Assembly (NCBI GenBank): GCA_019117185.1
Contig: DXAF01000049.1
Coordinates: 1-42,525, forward strand
Origin: Candidatus Limosilactobacillus intestinipullorum
Lineage (GTDB): Bacteria; Bacillota; Bacilli; Lactobacillales; Lactobacillaceae
Length of the DNA: 42,525 nt
Direction of reading: 5' to 3'
Shown: piece by piece, positions 1 through 9,121 of the stretch
Numbering within the stretch: the stretch's first letter is position 1
Layout: each line of letters begins with the position of its first letter
Made by a program: the position numbers and the translations under genes
The notes under the pieces: generated by a model
What the model was told of the DNA's origin: nothing
The model's database searches: none
What the model saw: only the letters and a program-made list of their open reading frames with translations

Positions 1-40
1 CCCCTCATTTATAGTAAGCATTAGAGATTACGGAGGGGTT

Positions 41-779
41 TTGAAAGTTAAAGGTATTTATCATGGAGGATAATGCTCAGCAATTAACATAGTTACAAAA
101 AACTACTGAACAGGTGCTGGCCGAGCTCCACTTGACGGGCGCCCTGGTCTTCACGTTTAATTCGACGGTCAGTCTCTCCCGGGAACTGCCGGAGCCGGGA
201 CCGGAGAATGTTTACATCCTTGACCTCCAGATCCACCACAACCGGCGGGCCGGTCTCCAACTGGGGCAACTAATTCGCCAGGCGGATCCGGAGGCGACCA
301 TTATCTTCATCACGGTTCACGACGAGTTGCTTTACATCACTTATAAGTACCGCTTGGAAGCGTTGGACTTTATTTCCAAGGACCACGATAATATCCGGCA
401 GGAATTACTAAAGGATTTCAGCCTGATTACGCACCGCCACCAGTGGCAGGAAACCAACGTTTTTCACTATAAGAGCTATAAGCAGACGAGCTCCATCCTG
501 CTGGATGACATCTGCTACTTCAAGTCAAATAACCTGAATACCCACGCGGCGACGATCTACACGAGCGACTTTCGGACAATCGAGATCCACCAGAACTTGC
601 GTGAGATCGCCAAGAAAGACGACCGCTTTTACCGGGTCCACCAGAGCTACCTGGTGAACCCCCACCTGGTGAAGAAGGTCGACTTCTACTCCCGCACGGT
701 GATCTTTTACAATGGGATGACCTGTCCGATCTCCCGGCGCAAGGCCAAGCAGTTCTTTGAACTCGTCCGCCAATTTTAG
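41..779 (+). pseudogene. LytTR-family response regulator, N-terminus broken by a frameshift and a stop
   Basis: The long open part begins at a GTG at 114 and runs to 779. It carries the rest of a receiver domain (the VYILDLQ strand holds the likely phospho-accepting Asp) and a C-terminal LytTR DNA-binding domain with the FYRVHQSYLVNP segment near residues 170-185. Upstream in the same frame lies ATG at 63 with the acidic MEDNAQQLT start of a receiver domain, cut by TAG at 90-92. A GGAGG at 32-36 followed by TTG at 41 is one base out of frame with it, so one extra A in 44-52 also breaks the start. Family members (AgrA, ComE and PlnC types) regulate peptide-pheromone or bacteriocin operons. The GTG at 114 has no good ribosome site, and a protein from it would lack the first beta strand and the Glu-Asp pair needed for Mg binding. 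I see no partner kinase in the window. Confidence 0.8.
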
Positions 780-835
780 TATTCGCAAGAAAAGAAGCTC
801 GACCACCCGGGAAATATCTGGGATGAGGAGCATAA

Positions 836-906
836 ATAAAAAATCCTGAGTTTGCACTGCATACTTAACAGGCACTAGTGCCCGCGTGCAAACTCAGGAT
901 TTTTAT
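836..906. terminator. Bidirectional terminator between the LytTR gene and the histidine kinase
   Basis: Arms AAATCCTGAGTTTGCA (841-856) and its inverse (887-902) form a 16-bp stem with A-rich and T-rich flanks on both sides. The two genes converge on it, so it can end transcription from either strand. Confidence 0.85.
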
Positions 907-2375
907 TTATCTTCGGGATCATCAACAATCGGTAGCACGACCTTGAATAGGGAGCCCGCCCCCGGTGAGCTCTCCAGGCTGATCGAGCCGTGGTAACCCT
1001 CGATTAGCCGCTGGGCAATCGACAGGCCCAGGCCATTGCCACCCTTCTTGCGGCTCCGCGCCTTATCGACCCGGTAGAAGCGGTCAAAGACCCGCTTGGC
1101 ATCGTCAGGTGCAATCCCCTCACCGAAGTCTTGCACCCCGATCTCCACACTATTCATCCCCCGCGACAGGGTCAGGTGAACCTCCTTGCGGTCCTTTGAA
1201 TACTTGACCGCGTTGTCACACAGGATGACCAGGACCTGCTCCAGGTGGTCGCGGTAGATGTTGGCGGTAATCTTTTCGTGGACGTCATCATCCAGCGTAA
1301 AGGTAAATTCCGGGTAGAGCATCTTGAAGTTGTTGTAGACCTGGTGGACCACGTCGTTAACCACCGTCTGCTGGTCACGGAAGTTAATCTCCACCTGCTC
1401 GGCCCGGCTGAGGTCCAGCATTTCCTGGACCAGGTTCTTCATCCGCTTGGTTTCTACCAACGAAGCCGCCAGCGAATCGTTCAATACCTGGGGATCATCC
1501 TTCCCCCACCGCTCCAGCAGCTCCAGGTGCCCCTGGATGATGGCCACCGGTGTCCGTAGCTCGTGGCTGACGTCACTGACAAACTGGCTCTGTTGGTTGA
1601 TGTAGCGTTGCATCCGGTCCAGCATCTCGTTAAACATCTCGATTAACTCGGCCAGCTCATCATTGCGGTTGACCGTTGGTACCCGGATCTCCTTGGTGGG
1701 GTCCTTACTAATCACCTTCACTGTATCGTGGATGTCACTAAGCGGCCGCAACAAGAAGTAGGAGAGAAAGTAGCCGAGTAGCCCGCTGGCCAAGACGACC
1801 AGGCAGAGGGCCATGACACAGACCAGGCGGAGCTGGCTGTAACTCTGGGTATAAGAATTCAGGTTGTTTTCCACCTGGAGGTAGCCAATCACCTGCCGGC
1901 CCTTTTGGGAGTAAATTGGGGTGTGCCCCACCAGGACCTGGTGCTCCCGTCCCCGGGCCAGACTGACCTGACGTTCGTTGACCAGGGACTTTCCCACGTC
2001 GGGCGCCCCGGTCGACAGCAGCTTCTTCCCCTGGGGGTTGTAGATGTTGACAATCAGGTGACCATCACTCAACTCCCGGATCACCGGGCGCTGGTAGTCG
2101 GCCCCCCGGATGATGGACCGGTCATTATTCGGGTCAATTAACCGTTCGATACTCCGCCGCGTCAACGGCTGACTGCTCTTGGCCAACTGCTGGCTAATCG
2201 TCGTCATCCCCTGGTTCAAAAGCTCCCGCTCCTGGCGGAAGAGGTTTTGGGTAAAGGCCGTAAACAGGGCCAAAGTGACCACCAAGAAGATGATCAAAGA
2301 GCCCACGGCCGTCCCAAACGCCCACTTCAGCCGGAGGGAGATGAACCGTTTATTATTTGTTGTCTGGTTATCCAT
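903..2375 (-). CDS. Sensor histidine kinase (HAMP, HisKA, HATPase), ArlS/CsrS-like
   Basis: This is a 490-residue membrane kinase. Transmembrane helix 1 spans about 18-41, an extracellular sensor loop about 42-183, helix 2 about 184-208, and a HAMP linker follows to about 260. The phosphoacceptor is H271 in the SHELRTP motif. The ATPase domain has an N box (LCDNAVKYS), a G1 box (DFGEGI) and a G2 box (NGLGLSI, about 447-453). It starts 14 bases after the stop of the OmpR-type regulator, so the pair forms a standard two-component operon. Family members phosphorylate the adjacent regulator in response to envelope or stress signals. ArlS-like is my best family guess; the signal is unknown. Confidence 0.93.
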   Translation of the reverse strand: MDNQTTNNKRFISLRLKWAFGTAVGSLIIFLVVTLALFTAFTQNLFRQERELLNQGMTTISQQLAKSSQPLTRRSIERLIDPNNDRSIIRGADYQRPVIRELSDGHLIVNIYNPQGKKLLSTGAPDVGKSLVNERQVSLARGREHQVLVGHTPIYSQKGRQVIGYLQVENNLNSYTQSYSQLRLVCVMALCLVVLASGLLGYFLSYFLLRPLSDIHDTVKVISKDPTKEIRVPTVNRNDELAELIEMFNEMLDRMQRYINQQSQFVSDVSHELRTPVAIIQGHLELLERWGKDDPQVLNDSLAASLVETKRMKNLVQEMLDLSRAEQVEINFRDQQTVVNDVVHQVYNNFKMLYPEFTFTLDDDVHEKITANIYRDHLEQVLVILCDNAVKYSKDRKEVHLTLSRGMNSVEIGVQDFGEGIAPDDAKRVFDRFYRVDKARSRKKGGNGLGLSIAQRLIEGYHGSISLESSPGAGSLFKVVLPIVDDPEDK

Positions 2376-2389
2376 GACTGGTCACTGCC

Positions 2390-3076
2390 TTAGGAACGGA
2401 TAACGTATCCCGTTCCCCGGACGGTCTGTATGTAGCTCTTCTCACCGGGCCGGTCAATCTTGTTCCGCAGGTAACGGATGTAGACGTCCACCACGTTGGT
2501 CTCGACCTTGGAGTCATAACCCCAGACCTTGCTCAAGAGTTCCTTTCGTGACATGACCACGTTGATGTTTTCCATCAGGATCAAAAGCAGTTCGTACTCC
2601 CGCTTGGTCAGGTTAATTACTTCATCACCCCGGCGAACGACCCGGTTTTCCTTTTCGATCGTCAGGTCCTTGTAATTGACCGTGGTCTGGTGTTCCTTGC
2701 TGTTGCCATCCTCAATGCTGATCCGCCGCAGCAGCGCCCGGACCCGGGCCAGTAATTCTTCAATCGCAAACGGCTTAACAATGTAGTCATCGGCACCGTG
2801 GTCCAAACCCGAAACCCGGTCAATGACGGAGTCACGGGCGGTCATGATGATAATTGGGGTATCCTTTAATTCCCGCACCCGGCGCGCCACTTCGATCCCG
2901 TTTAATTCTGGTAACATCAAGTCCAAAAGGATCACGTCAAAGTCCTCGTTCAAGGCGGCATCGAGCCCCGCCCGGCCGTCTAACTCGACGTCGGTATCGT
3001 AACCCTCGTGCTTGAGTTCCAGGTTAACAAAGTTTGCTAAATTTTCCTCGTCTTCAATAATTAAAATTCGACTCAT
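2390..3076 (-). CDS. OmpR/PhoB-family response regulator, ArlR/CsrR-like
   Basis: The protein has 228 residues. The receiver domain has an acidic pocket (E8, D9), phosphoacceptor D52 in ILLDLMLP and the conserved Lys in [17 protein letters not shown]. The C-terminal winged helix includes [15 protein letters not shown] and ends in [10 protein letters not shown], typical of the family. I chose ATG at 3076 because an AGGTG ribosome site lies 6-7 bases upstream; an in-frame GTG three codons earlier overlaps that site. It is the first gene of the two-gene operon with the kinase and should bind DNA upstream of target genes once phosphorylated. Confidence 0.93.
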   Translation of the reverse strand: MSRILIIEDEENLANFVNLELKHEGYDTDVELDGRAGLDAALNEDFDVILLDLMLPELNGIEVARRVRELKDTPIIIMTARDSVIDRVSGLDHGADDYIVKPFAIEELLARVRALLRRISIEDGNSKEHQTTVNYKDLTIEKENRVVRRGDEVINLTKREYELLLILMENINVVMSRKELLSKVWGYDSKVETNVVDVYIRYLRNKIDRPGEKSYIQTVRGTGYVIRS

Positions 3077-3218
3077 CAAATTCACCTACTAATTTCTGCA
3101 TTGCTGTTATTTTTCTCATTAAATTAACAGGATAATTTTATCACAGTTTTCTAAGAATCCCCAGTGGCAAAGCGGCTAAAATTATAATTGATTCATTAAT
3201 AGGGTTCCCATTTAAAAT

Positions 3219-3259
3219 AAAAAAGCCACCCCAGGTCCGGCGCCTAAAGGATGGCTTTT
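3219..3259 (-). terminator. Rho-independent terminator after rpmF
   Basis: On the minus strand AAAAGCCATCC pairs with GGGTGGCTTTT with one G-U pair, followed by a T run. It sits 13 bases beyond the rpmF stop. Confidence 0.85.
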
Positions 3260-3271
3260 CTACTTATTTAA

Positions 3272-3451
3272 TTAGTTGTTAGTGTTAACAACTTGCTTGC
3301 CGTCGTAATAGCCACAGTTAGGGCATACCATGTGGGACTTACGAAGTTCACCACAGTTTGGGCAAGGAGTTAAACCAGGGACATTCAACTTGATGTGACC
3401 CCGACGCATACGCTTCTTAGCTTTTGAAGTCTTCCGTGCTGGAACAGCCAT
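3272..3451 (-). CDS. rpmF: 50S ribosomal protein L32
   Basis: The 59-residue product starts [18 protein letters not shown] and carries a zinc ribbon with two CPNCG-type pairs ([20 protein letters not shown]). The start at 3451 lies 8 bases after a GGAGGTG site; the GTG three codons earlier is inside that site. It is a structural protein of the large subunit near the peptidyl transferase region. It follows yceD by about 50 bases, the usual bacterial arrangement. All four zinc-binding cysteines are present. Confidence 0.97.
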   Translation of the reverse strand: MAVPARKTSKAKKRMRRGHIKLNVPGLTPCPNCGELRKSHMVCPNCGYYDGKQVVNTNN

Positions 3452-3502
3452 GTTTGACACCTCCTAGAAATAAATTATCCACAAATGGTTTTTAACCGTC
3501 CG

Positions 3503-4057
3503 CTACTTTTGATTATCCTGATCAGGAAATAACTTTTGTAACTTCGCGAGACGTGGATCAACTTTTTGATCTTCCTGCTTATCAGCTTCGTAGTCATCCT
3601 CTGAGATAACTGACCAGCCCTTACCAGTCGGCATTGGCTTGCCGGCCTTTTCTTCGGCAGAAAGTACCCGTAATGGCACCTGCTCAACAATATTCTCTGC
3701 TAATGCCGTATCGAAATCAATCAGCTCACGGTCCTTTAATAAGAAGACCACCTCGTCATCTTCGTAACGCGAGAAGTGGCTGCGATCATCAATGTAGGTC
3801 TCAGTAAAGTCAAAGTCAAGCGGTAACTGAACGGGCGTCAACGAACGACTGGATGGGACAGTTAGCGTCGTCTTAACGTTGGCGCTGACGGTCGCATCCC
3901 CGTCGTCATAAGTCACATATCCGTCAACCTTAACGGGGGCAACCGCTAAGATAATATCCGGAAAGAGCTTCGTCAATGATGCGTTCAGGTCAAAAGTACT
4001 TTGGATATGAAGTGGTTCATTTTGATAACGATGTAATTCAGCTAACGACCATTTCAT
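3503..4057 (-). CDS. yceD: YceD-family (DUF177) protein
   Basis: The 184-residue soluble protein has the family layout: an N-terminal region starting MKWSLAELHRYQ, a beta-rich middle, and the acidic-proline C-terminus with DPRLAKLQKLFPDQ, which is the DUF177 tail. The gene is nearly always directly upstream of rpmF, as here. In other organisms the family has been linked to 23S rRNA accumulation or ribosome assembly; no catalytic motif is visible. The start has a GGAGG site 8 bases upstream and a strong promoter lies just before it. Confidence 0.9.
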   Translation of the reverse strand: MKWSLAELHRYQNEPLHIQSTFDLNASLTKLFPDIILAVAPVKVDGYVTYDDGDATVSANVKTTLTVPSSRSLTPVQLPLDFDFTETYIDDRSHFSRYEDDEVVFLLKDRELIDFDTALAENIVEQVPLRVLSAEEKAGKPMPTGKGWSVISEDDYEADKQEDQKVDPRLAKLQKLFPDQDNQK

Positions 4058-4086
4058 CGTACTAACCTCCTAATGCAACATGTGCA

Positions 4087-4116
4087 ATTATACTAGTCCC
4101 ACCGGGCAGTTGTCAA
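4087..4116 (-). promoter_or_regulatory. Sigma-A promoter of yceD-rpmF
   Basis: The minus strand shows consensus TTGACA (4116-4111), an 18-base spacer and consensus TATAAT (4092-4087), about 30 bases before the yceD start. Confidence 0.85.
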
Positions 4117-4170
4117 TGCTTTTTCCTTGACACTTATCCCGGCGAACCGTCTTCTTGATTTTACCATAAT

Positions 4171-5304
4171 TTAGCGCCTAATTACCGGAGCGTGCTTGAG
4201 GTCCTGTTCAACCGGCGTAAAGGCCTGGTAGAGCTTTCCCGCCCGGTAGTCCAGACGGCACAGCCCGTCTTTCATCTCCTGGCTGACCTTGGTAAACATC
4301 GGCACCCCCACCGTCTTTTTGACCTGGTGAAGGTAGGCTTGGCCCTGCGGGGTAAAGCCCAGGATATGCAAGTAGGGGTGGCGGACCTGGTCGCCTAGTT
4401 CTTCTTCCCGCATTTGCAGGGTGGCGTATAAGCACAGGCGGATCAGGTGGGCGTAGGTATACCGCTTGGTCTTGATGCCGTGGATGAAGTGGGCAAAGTC
4501 CAGCGACCGTTCCGCAAACTCCTTCATCCGGTACTCCAGCCCCTCGGCCATCTGGTAGGTCTGGCGGAGCTGGTCAACTGGCGCCTGGATGAGCTGGTTG
4601 CGCAGCATGGGGTAAAGCTGGCCCCAGGACGGCACCTGACTGATGCCCGCCAACTCGTGGTCCGTCGCCACCGGGACCGCGTGGCGGTAGTCCTCCCCGT
4701 CTTGAACCGCCTGGCGGATGGCGCTGGCGCTGGCAATTGCCCCCTTAATCACCTGGTCATGGTAGTCACTGGCCACCCGTTGGATCGGTTGCAGGTCAAA
4801 CTGATAGTTATGGGCCAGGGCCGCCTTGGTGTAGGCGAAGGCCAAAATATCATTGGGGGCCTGCAGGCTAACCCCGGTCCGCTGGGCCAGTTGGTCATTA
4901 AACTGGGTCGCGTAGGTGGCCGTATACCGTTTGAGAGTCGCCTGGTCAAGGTCGGCGGTGGCCCGCACTAATTGGGCAAAATCCCATTGGGGGTGCTCAG
5001 CCCCAAAGGCCACGGCGCTCACCCCCAGCTCGTTTAGAAGACGGAGCGCGCCGGCCGCAAACCGGTGGGCCGGCTGGCAGGCGTAAAAGACCGGTAGCTC
5101 AACGACCAGGTCGACCCCGTTAGCCAAGGCCGCCCGGGTCCGCGCCCACTTATCCAAAATCGTTGGCTCACCCCGCTGGGTGAAGTTACCGCTCATGACC
5201 GCCACCGCCACGTCCGCTTCGGTTTGGGCCTTGGCCTGGCGGACGTAATAGCGATGTCCATTGTGAAAGGGGTTAAACTCAACCACCATTCCGACTGCCC
5301 GCAT
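4171..5304 (-). CDS. tmcAL: tRNA(Met) cytidine acetate ligase (TmcAL/YlbM family)
   Basis: The 377-residue protein begins MRAVGMVVEFNPFHNGH, a nucleotidyltransferase fold with the HxGH ATP-binding motif at residues 14-17. In Bacillus, TmcAL activates acetate with ATP and makes N4-acetylcytidine at the wobble base of elongator tRNA-Met. The SGNFTQRGEP and DLVVELP segments are typical of the family. I chose ATG 5304 because a TAGGTGAG site precedes it by about 6 bases; an upstream in-frame start lies inside yqeM. It is the last gene of the yqeG operon, an arrangement common in lactobacilli. Length is close to the usual 390-400 residues. Confidence 0.92.
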   Translation of the reverse strand: MRAVGMVVEFNPFHNGHRYYVRQAKAQTEADVAVAVMSGNFTQRGEPTILDKWARTRAALANGVDLVVELPVFYACQPAHRFAAGALRLLNELGVSAVAFGAEHPQWDFAQLVRATADLDQATLKRYTATYATQFNDQLAQRTGVSLQAPNDILAFAYTKAALAHNYQFDLQPIQRVASDYHDQVIKGAIASASAIRQAVQDGEDYRHAVPVATDHELAGISQVPSWGQLYPMLRNQLIQAPVDQLRQTYQMAEGLEYRMKEFAERSLDFAHFIHGIKTKRYTYAHLIRLCLYATLQMREEELGDQVRHPYLHILGFTPQGQAYLHQVKKTVGVPMFTKVSQEMKDGLCRLDYRAGKLYQAFTPVEQDLKHAPVIRR

Positions 5305-5312
5305 GTTCTCAC

Positions 5313-6053
5313 CTACTTTTGACATTCAAAAAACCACCGGGTCGTGTCCGGCTGAATTGCCTGCTTACCAAAGTCCGCCGTCACCTTGACCTGGTGAAAG
5401 CCACTTGCCGCCAGGGCCGCCTTGACCGTCGCCAGCGGGTAGCTACGTTCAAAGTGAGTTTCACCAACCCGCTGGTAATTACCATTGGCCAGGCGGTTGA
5501 AGAAGGTTAACTCGTGGATCACCCCGTGGTCGACGTCATCGTTGGCAAAACTTTGCCACATAAACGCTTCTCGGTGGTCCTCATCCTCGTAGTTATACAT
5601 GTAGCCCGGGTAAACGTCATCAGTCTGGTAGGGGGTAATTAGGTCAAACAAGAACTTCCCGCCCGGCTTCAGGTGGACGGCCACCTGGTCGAACGCCGTT
5701 TGGACATCGGCCAGGTTTGCCAGGTAGCACAGCGAGTCGGCATAACAGGTCACCGCATCGTAGGTTGGCAACCCGGTCAAATCCCGCATGTCGGCTTCAA
5801 CCAGCCGGAGCTTGACCCCGGCGTCGGTAGCGTGCTGTCCTGCCAGGCTCAACATCTCGGCCGAAAAGTCCGCGACCGTAACATCAAGCCCGGTGGGAGC
5901 CAATAAACACGCTAACCGGCCCGCCCCGCCAGCCAGGTCGAGCACCGACTTGGTGGCCGGACTAAGCCGGTTAAGCGTATAATCACGCCACTGCAGGTAT
6001 AGCTGGTCATCGAACAGTTCATCATACAGTTGGGCGAAACTGTGGTAAATCAT
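5313..6053 (-). CDS. yqeM: Class I SAM-dependent methyltransferase, YqeM-like
   Basis: The 246-residue protein has motif I VLDLAGGAGRLACLL near residues 39-53, an acidic motif II (VTVADFSAEML) and the post-motif VEADMRDL. These support S-adenosylmethionine binding; the substrate is not evident. Its place after rsfS matches Bacillus yqeM, which supports the name. The ATG overlaps the rsfS stop by one base, so the two are probably translationally coupled. It ends 8 bases before the tmcAL start. Confidence 0.9.
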   Translation of the reverse strand: MIYHSFAQLYDELFDDQLYLQWRDYTLNRLSPATKSVLDLAGGAGRLACLLAPTGLDVTVADFSAEMLSLAGQHATDAGVKLRLVEADMRDLTGLPTYDAVTCYADSLCYLANLADVQTAFDQVAVHLKPGGKFLFDLITPYQTDDVYPGYMYNYEDEDHREAFMWQSFANDDVDHGVIHELTFFNRLANGNYQRVGETHFERSYPLATVKAALAASGFHQVKVTADFGKQAIQPDTTRWFFECQK

Positions 6054-6409
6054 TAGTCACTGACCCATTCGCTCAGGTTAACGAGCGGTGCTTCTGACCA
6101 CAACTTTTCCAGGTTGTAGAACTGACGGGTCTCTTCACGGAAGACGTGTACCACGACGTCCCCGAGGTCGATCAGGACCCACTTGGCATGGTTCTTACCC
6201 TCCACGCTCCCGATGTTAACACCGGTCTCGTGGGCCTTTTCAATGATGGCGTTGGCGATGGCTTGCACCTGCCGGTCAGAGCCACCAGTCATGATGACGA
6301 AGTAATCGGCCATTGGGCTGATTCCGTCCACCTTTAGTGCCGTGATGTCTTCGGCCCGCCGACTGTCGGCAGCCTTAACAACCATCTCTAATAATTGTTT
6401 ACTTTCCAT
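6053..6409 (-). CDS. rsfS: Ribosomal silencing factor RsfS
   Basis: The 118-residue product (MESKQLLEMVVKAADSRRAE...) contains the family hallmarks ADYFVIMTGGSDRQV and GDVVVHVF. RsfS binds protein L14 on the large subunit and blocks joining of the 30S subunit in starvation. I chose ATG 6409, which gives the standard length. An AAGGAGG site lies about 12 bases upstream, slightly long. The longer open frame would add 18 residues overlapping yqeK and is not expected. Confidence 0.95.
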   Translation of the reverse strand: MESKQLLEMVVKAADSRRAEDITALKVDGISPMADYFVIMTGGSDRQVQAIANAIIEKAHETGVNIGSVEGKNHAKWVLIDLGDVVVHVFREETRQFYNLEKLWSEAPLVNLSEWVSD

Positions 6410-6416
6410 TAATTTA

Positions 6417-7028
6417 TTAAACCTCCTTTTGGTAGGCCGGTACCCAGGCGTTGTAGGTTTCAATTGTCTTGGGGTAAACCGGGCTGTTTCTGCTTACTAG
6501 GTATTCTAACGTTTGCTTGGTCTGGTAGGCGACCCCGGCCCCCAGGTCCCGCTTGGTAATTGCGCGGGCTTGGACCACTTCAGGGAAGTCACGGCCGGGT
6601 TCAATGTAGTCGGCCATGTACACCACCTGCTCCAGCGGGCTCATTACGGCAGCCCCGGTGGTGTGGTGGCGAACGGCGTTTAAGATGTCTTCATCCCAGA
6701 TGCCCAGCTCGTCTTTAATGAGTTCGGCCCCCACCACGCCGTGCCAGATGGCATTGCCGTAGTTTAACAGGTCGGGGTCCAACCCCTTCTCCTTAATTGC
6801 GGCAATGAAGTCTTCATCCGGGCGCTGCTTGGCATAGTCGTGGCACAGACCGGCAATGCTGGCCTTTTCCACATCAACACCGTTCGCCTGGGCCAGCTTG
6901 ATTGCGGTCTGTTCCACCCGCAAGACGTGGTGGAACCGCTTATCCTTTAGTGCGGCGCGCAGCCGGTCAACTAATTCGGTCCGACTCAGCGGGATGTAGT
7001 GGTGGGTGTAAGTAATCTCTTCTGTCAT
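6417..7028 (-). CDS. yqeK: HD-domain diadenosine tetraphosphatase YqeK
   Basis: The 203-residue protein has an HD phosphohydrolase core: HHVLRVEQTA (first His), GLCHDYAK (the HD pair), WHGVVGAELI and VRHHTTG (metal-binding His). Family members hydrolyse Ap4A symmetrically to two ADP. The gene overlaps the nadD stop by 4 bases (ATGA), so translation is coupled. The order nadD-yqeK-rsfS is conserved throughout Firmicutes. Confidence 0.94.
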   Translation of the reverse strand: MTEEITYTHHYIPLSRTELVDRLRAALKDKRFHHVLRVEQTAIKLAQANGVDVEKASIAGLCHDYAKQRPDEDFIAAIKEKGLDPDLLNYGNAIWHGVVGAELIKDELGIWDEDILNAVRHHTTGAAVMSPLEQVVYMADYIEPGRDFPEVVQARAITKRDLGAGVAYQTKQTLEYLVSRNSPVYPKTIETYNAWVPAYQKEV

Positions 7029-7663
7029 TGGTATAAATGATGCTCCTTAATAAACGTGGCCACCTTAGCCGGCAGCAAGTAGTTCACCGACTGCCCCCGC
7101 CGAATCCGGGACCGGATATCGCTCGAGCTAATGTCGACTTCCGGGATATCCACCCAGACCACGGGGTAGTTCGTTTCGTTTTTAGCGTGCGGCCGCCGCA
7201 CCCCCACAAAGTGGAAACGGGGCAGCTTGACCAGGTCAGCGATCCGGAACCACTTGTCGAGGTAGTCAACCATGTCACCACCAATAATGAAGTAGTAATC
7301 CGTGTTGGGGTGCTGGTCAATCAGGTGCTTCATCGTCTGGTAGGTATACGACACCCCACCCCGGCGGAGCTCGTAATCTTCAATGCCCAACAGCGGGTTA
7401 TCTGCCACCGCTAGTTTGAGCATTGCCAGCCGCAAGTCCGCCGCCACCGCCGTCTTGTGGTCGACATGGGGCGGGATGGCGTCCGGCATTAACTTGACCT
7501 GGTCGAGACACAGGGCATGGCCAACCTGGTCCGCCACTAGTAAGTGGGCATTATGAACCGGGTTGAAGGTTCCCCCGTAAATGCCAATGCGCCGGCGGTG
7601 GCCAGTCACCGTTTGCGTCTGGACCGCCGGTTGGCTCTTTGAATAAACTTGACAGCCTTGCAT
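7025..7663 (-). CDS. nadD: Nicotinate-mononucleotide adenylyltransferase
   Basis: The 212-residue enzyme joins ATP and nicotinate mononucleotide to form deamido-NAD. The nucleotidyltransferase motif GIYGGTFNPVHNAH is near residues 27-40 (HxxH form, with Ala in the usual Gly position), and the second motif SSSDIRSRIRRG lies near the C-terminus. A 25-residue N-terminal extension before GIYGG is common in lactobacilli. An AAGGAAG site precedes the ATG. It sits between yhbY and yqeK as in Bacillus. Confidence 0.95.
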   Translation of the reverse strand: MQGCQVYSKSQPAVQTQTVTGHRRRIGIYGGTFNPVHNAHLLVADQVGHALCLDQVKLMPDAIPPHVDHKTAVAADLRLAMLKLAVADNPLLGIEDYELRRGGVSYTYQTMKHLIDQHPNTDYYFIIGGDMVDYLDKWFRIADLVKLPRFHFVGVRRPHAKNETNYPVVWVDIPEVDISSSDIRSRIRRGQSVNYLLPAKVATFIKEHHLYQ

Positions 7664-7678
7664 AATGGTTCTTCCTTA

Positions 7679-7990
7679 CTAAATCTTTTTAACCTGGTCT
7701 GACAGGTGGCGCATATCCTTATTCGCCGACACCTTAAATAAGGCCAGGACCCGGCCAATGGTTTGGACCACCTGGATGTCAGTTTGGCCTTCAATGAAGT
7801 CCTTAACCTCATCTGTGGTTACATCCGCGTTTTGAAGGATGTTGACCTTGATCAACTCGCGCCGGTCCAAGGCCCCATCCAACTGGGCGAGCCAGTTTGC
7901 CGTTAAGCCTTCCTTACCGACCGCAAACAGCGGCTGTAAGTGGTTGGCGCGGGCCCGTAAAAATCGTTTTTGTTTTCCTCGTAAATTCAT
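7679..7990 (-). CDS. yhbY: CRM-domain RNA-binding protein YhbY (YqeI)
   Basis: The 103-residue protein opens MNLRGKQKRFLRARAN and shows the CRM core LFAVGKEGLT, IKVNILQN and VVQTIGRVLALF. These small proteins bind pre-50S particles. GAGGTAAG lies 4 bases before the ATG. In Bacillus aroE lies between yqeH and this gene; here only 12 bases separate them. Confidence 0.95.
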   Translation of the reverse strand: MNLRGKQKRFLRARANHLQPLFAVGKEGLTANWLAQLDGALDRRELIKVNILQNADVTTDEVKDFIEGQTDIQVVQTIGRVLALFKVSANKDMRHLSDQVKKI

Positions 7991-8002
7991 ACTCTTACCT
8001 CA

Positions 8003-9121
8003 TTAAATCATTGCTTTACGTACTAGGGCGGCAACCCCCTTTGGTACCCAGGCCGCCACCGTCACACCAGCTGGGACGGTAATCCACCCCAGGCCCTCAA
8101 AGACAATGTCACTCTTTTGGCGGACGTGGAACTCTTCTCGCTCCAGTGGGGGGAAGTCGGCGGTCTCATCGGCAGTCGGTGGCGTCAAGAGGTCACCACG
8201 GTGCTTTTCATAGAAACGATCCGCATTAGCCAGCTTCGTCCGGTGGAGCTTCAGGTTGTTATCAAAGTAGGTCACGAAGCCCGACCGGGGACCCTTTTCA
8301 AAGTCAAAGCGGGCCACCCCACCGATAAAGATGGTTTGCGCCGGGTCCAACTGGTAGGTCCGGGGCTTGATTTCCTTTTGGGGCGCCACGATCTTCAGGT
8401 CCTTAGCAGATAAGACGTGGGCCATCTGGTGGGGATGGATGATCCCGGGGGTGTCAACGAGCTTTTGCCCATCGGCCAGCGGGATCTCAATTTCATCCAG
8501 CGTCGTCCCGGGGAAACGGGAGGTCGTGATCAGGTCCTGGACCCCGGTCCGCTGCTTGATAATCTGGTTAATTAAGGTCGACTTACCGACGTTGGTAACC
8601 CCCACCACGTAAACGTCCCGGCCGCGCCGGTACTTTTCAATCGTCTCCAGCAGGTCGTCGATTTCGTGGTTCTTCTTGGCAGAAACCAGCACGGTGTCAA
8701 TTGGCCGCAAGCCGGCCTGGTTAGCCTGTTGTCGGATCCAGTCCCGCAACTTGGGCCGCCGCAAGGACCGGGGCAAGAGGTCTTCCTTATTACCAACTAG
8801 CAAGATCGGGTTGTCACCAACGAAGCGGTGGAGGCCTGGAATCAGACTCCCGTTGAAGTCAAAGATGTCCACCACGTAAACGATCAGCGCGTTGGCATCC
8901 CGAATTTGGCTCAGCAACCGTAAAAAGTCGTCGTCGGTCAGCGAGACCGGGGCAATTTCGTTGTAGTGCCGCAAGCGGAAACACCGCTGGCAGTATAACT
9001 CATCATTGTCCAGCCCTTTTTGGATTGCCGAGGCCGGCGTGTAGCCCGGGGCTGCGGGATCGGTCGATTGAATTACCGCCCCACAACCAATACAACGCAA
9101 CTCGTCATCTTGTTCAGTCAT
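8003..9121 (-). CDS. yqeH: Ribosome biogenesis GTPase YqeH
   Basis: The 372-residue protein is a circularly permuted GTPase. An N-terminal zinc finger (C10, C13, C44, C47) is followed by G4 NKED (111-114), G5-like SAKK (147-150), G1 GVTNVGKS (174-181) and G3 DTPG (223-226). YqeH acts in 30S subunit maturation. The ATG overlaps the yqeG stop by 8 bases. All nucleotide-binding motifs are intact. Confidence 0.96.
   Translation of the reverse strand: MTEQDDELRCIGCGAVIQSTDPAAPGYTPASAIQKGLDNDELYCQRCFRLRHYNEIAPVSLTDDDFLRLLSQIRDANALIVYVVDIFDFNGSLIPGLHRFVGDNPILLVGNKEDLLPRSLRRPKLRDWIRQQANQAGLRPIDTVLVSAKKNHEIDDLLETIEKYRRGRDVYVVGVTNVGKSTLINQIIKQRTGVQDLITTSRFPGTTLDEIEIPLADGQKLVDTPGIIHPHQMAHVLSAKDLKIVAPQKEIKPRTYQLDPAQTIFIGGVARFDFEKGPRSGFVTYFDNNLKLHRTKLANADRFYEKHRGDLLTPPTADETADFPPLEREEFHVRQKSDIVFEGLGWITVPAGVTVAAWVPKGVAALVRKAMI

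Noticed and set aside
525-875. Minus-strand frame overlapping the LytTR gene end
   Set aside because: It overlaps the LytTR domain coding frame and crosses the terminator; no start signal.
3475-3690. 71-codon minus frame at the 3' end of yceD
   Set aside because: It overlaps yceD in another frame and has no ribosome site of its own.
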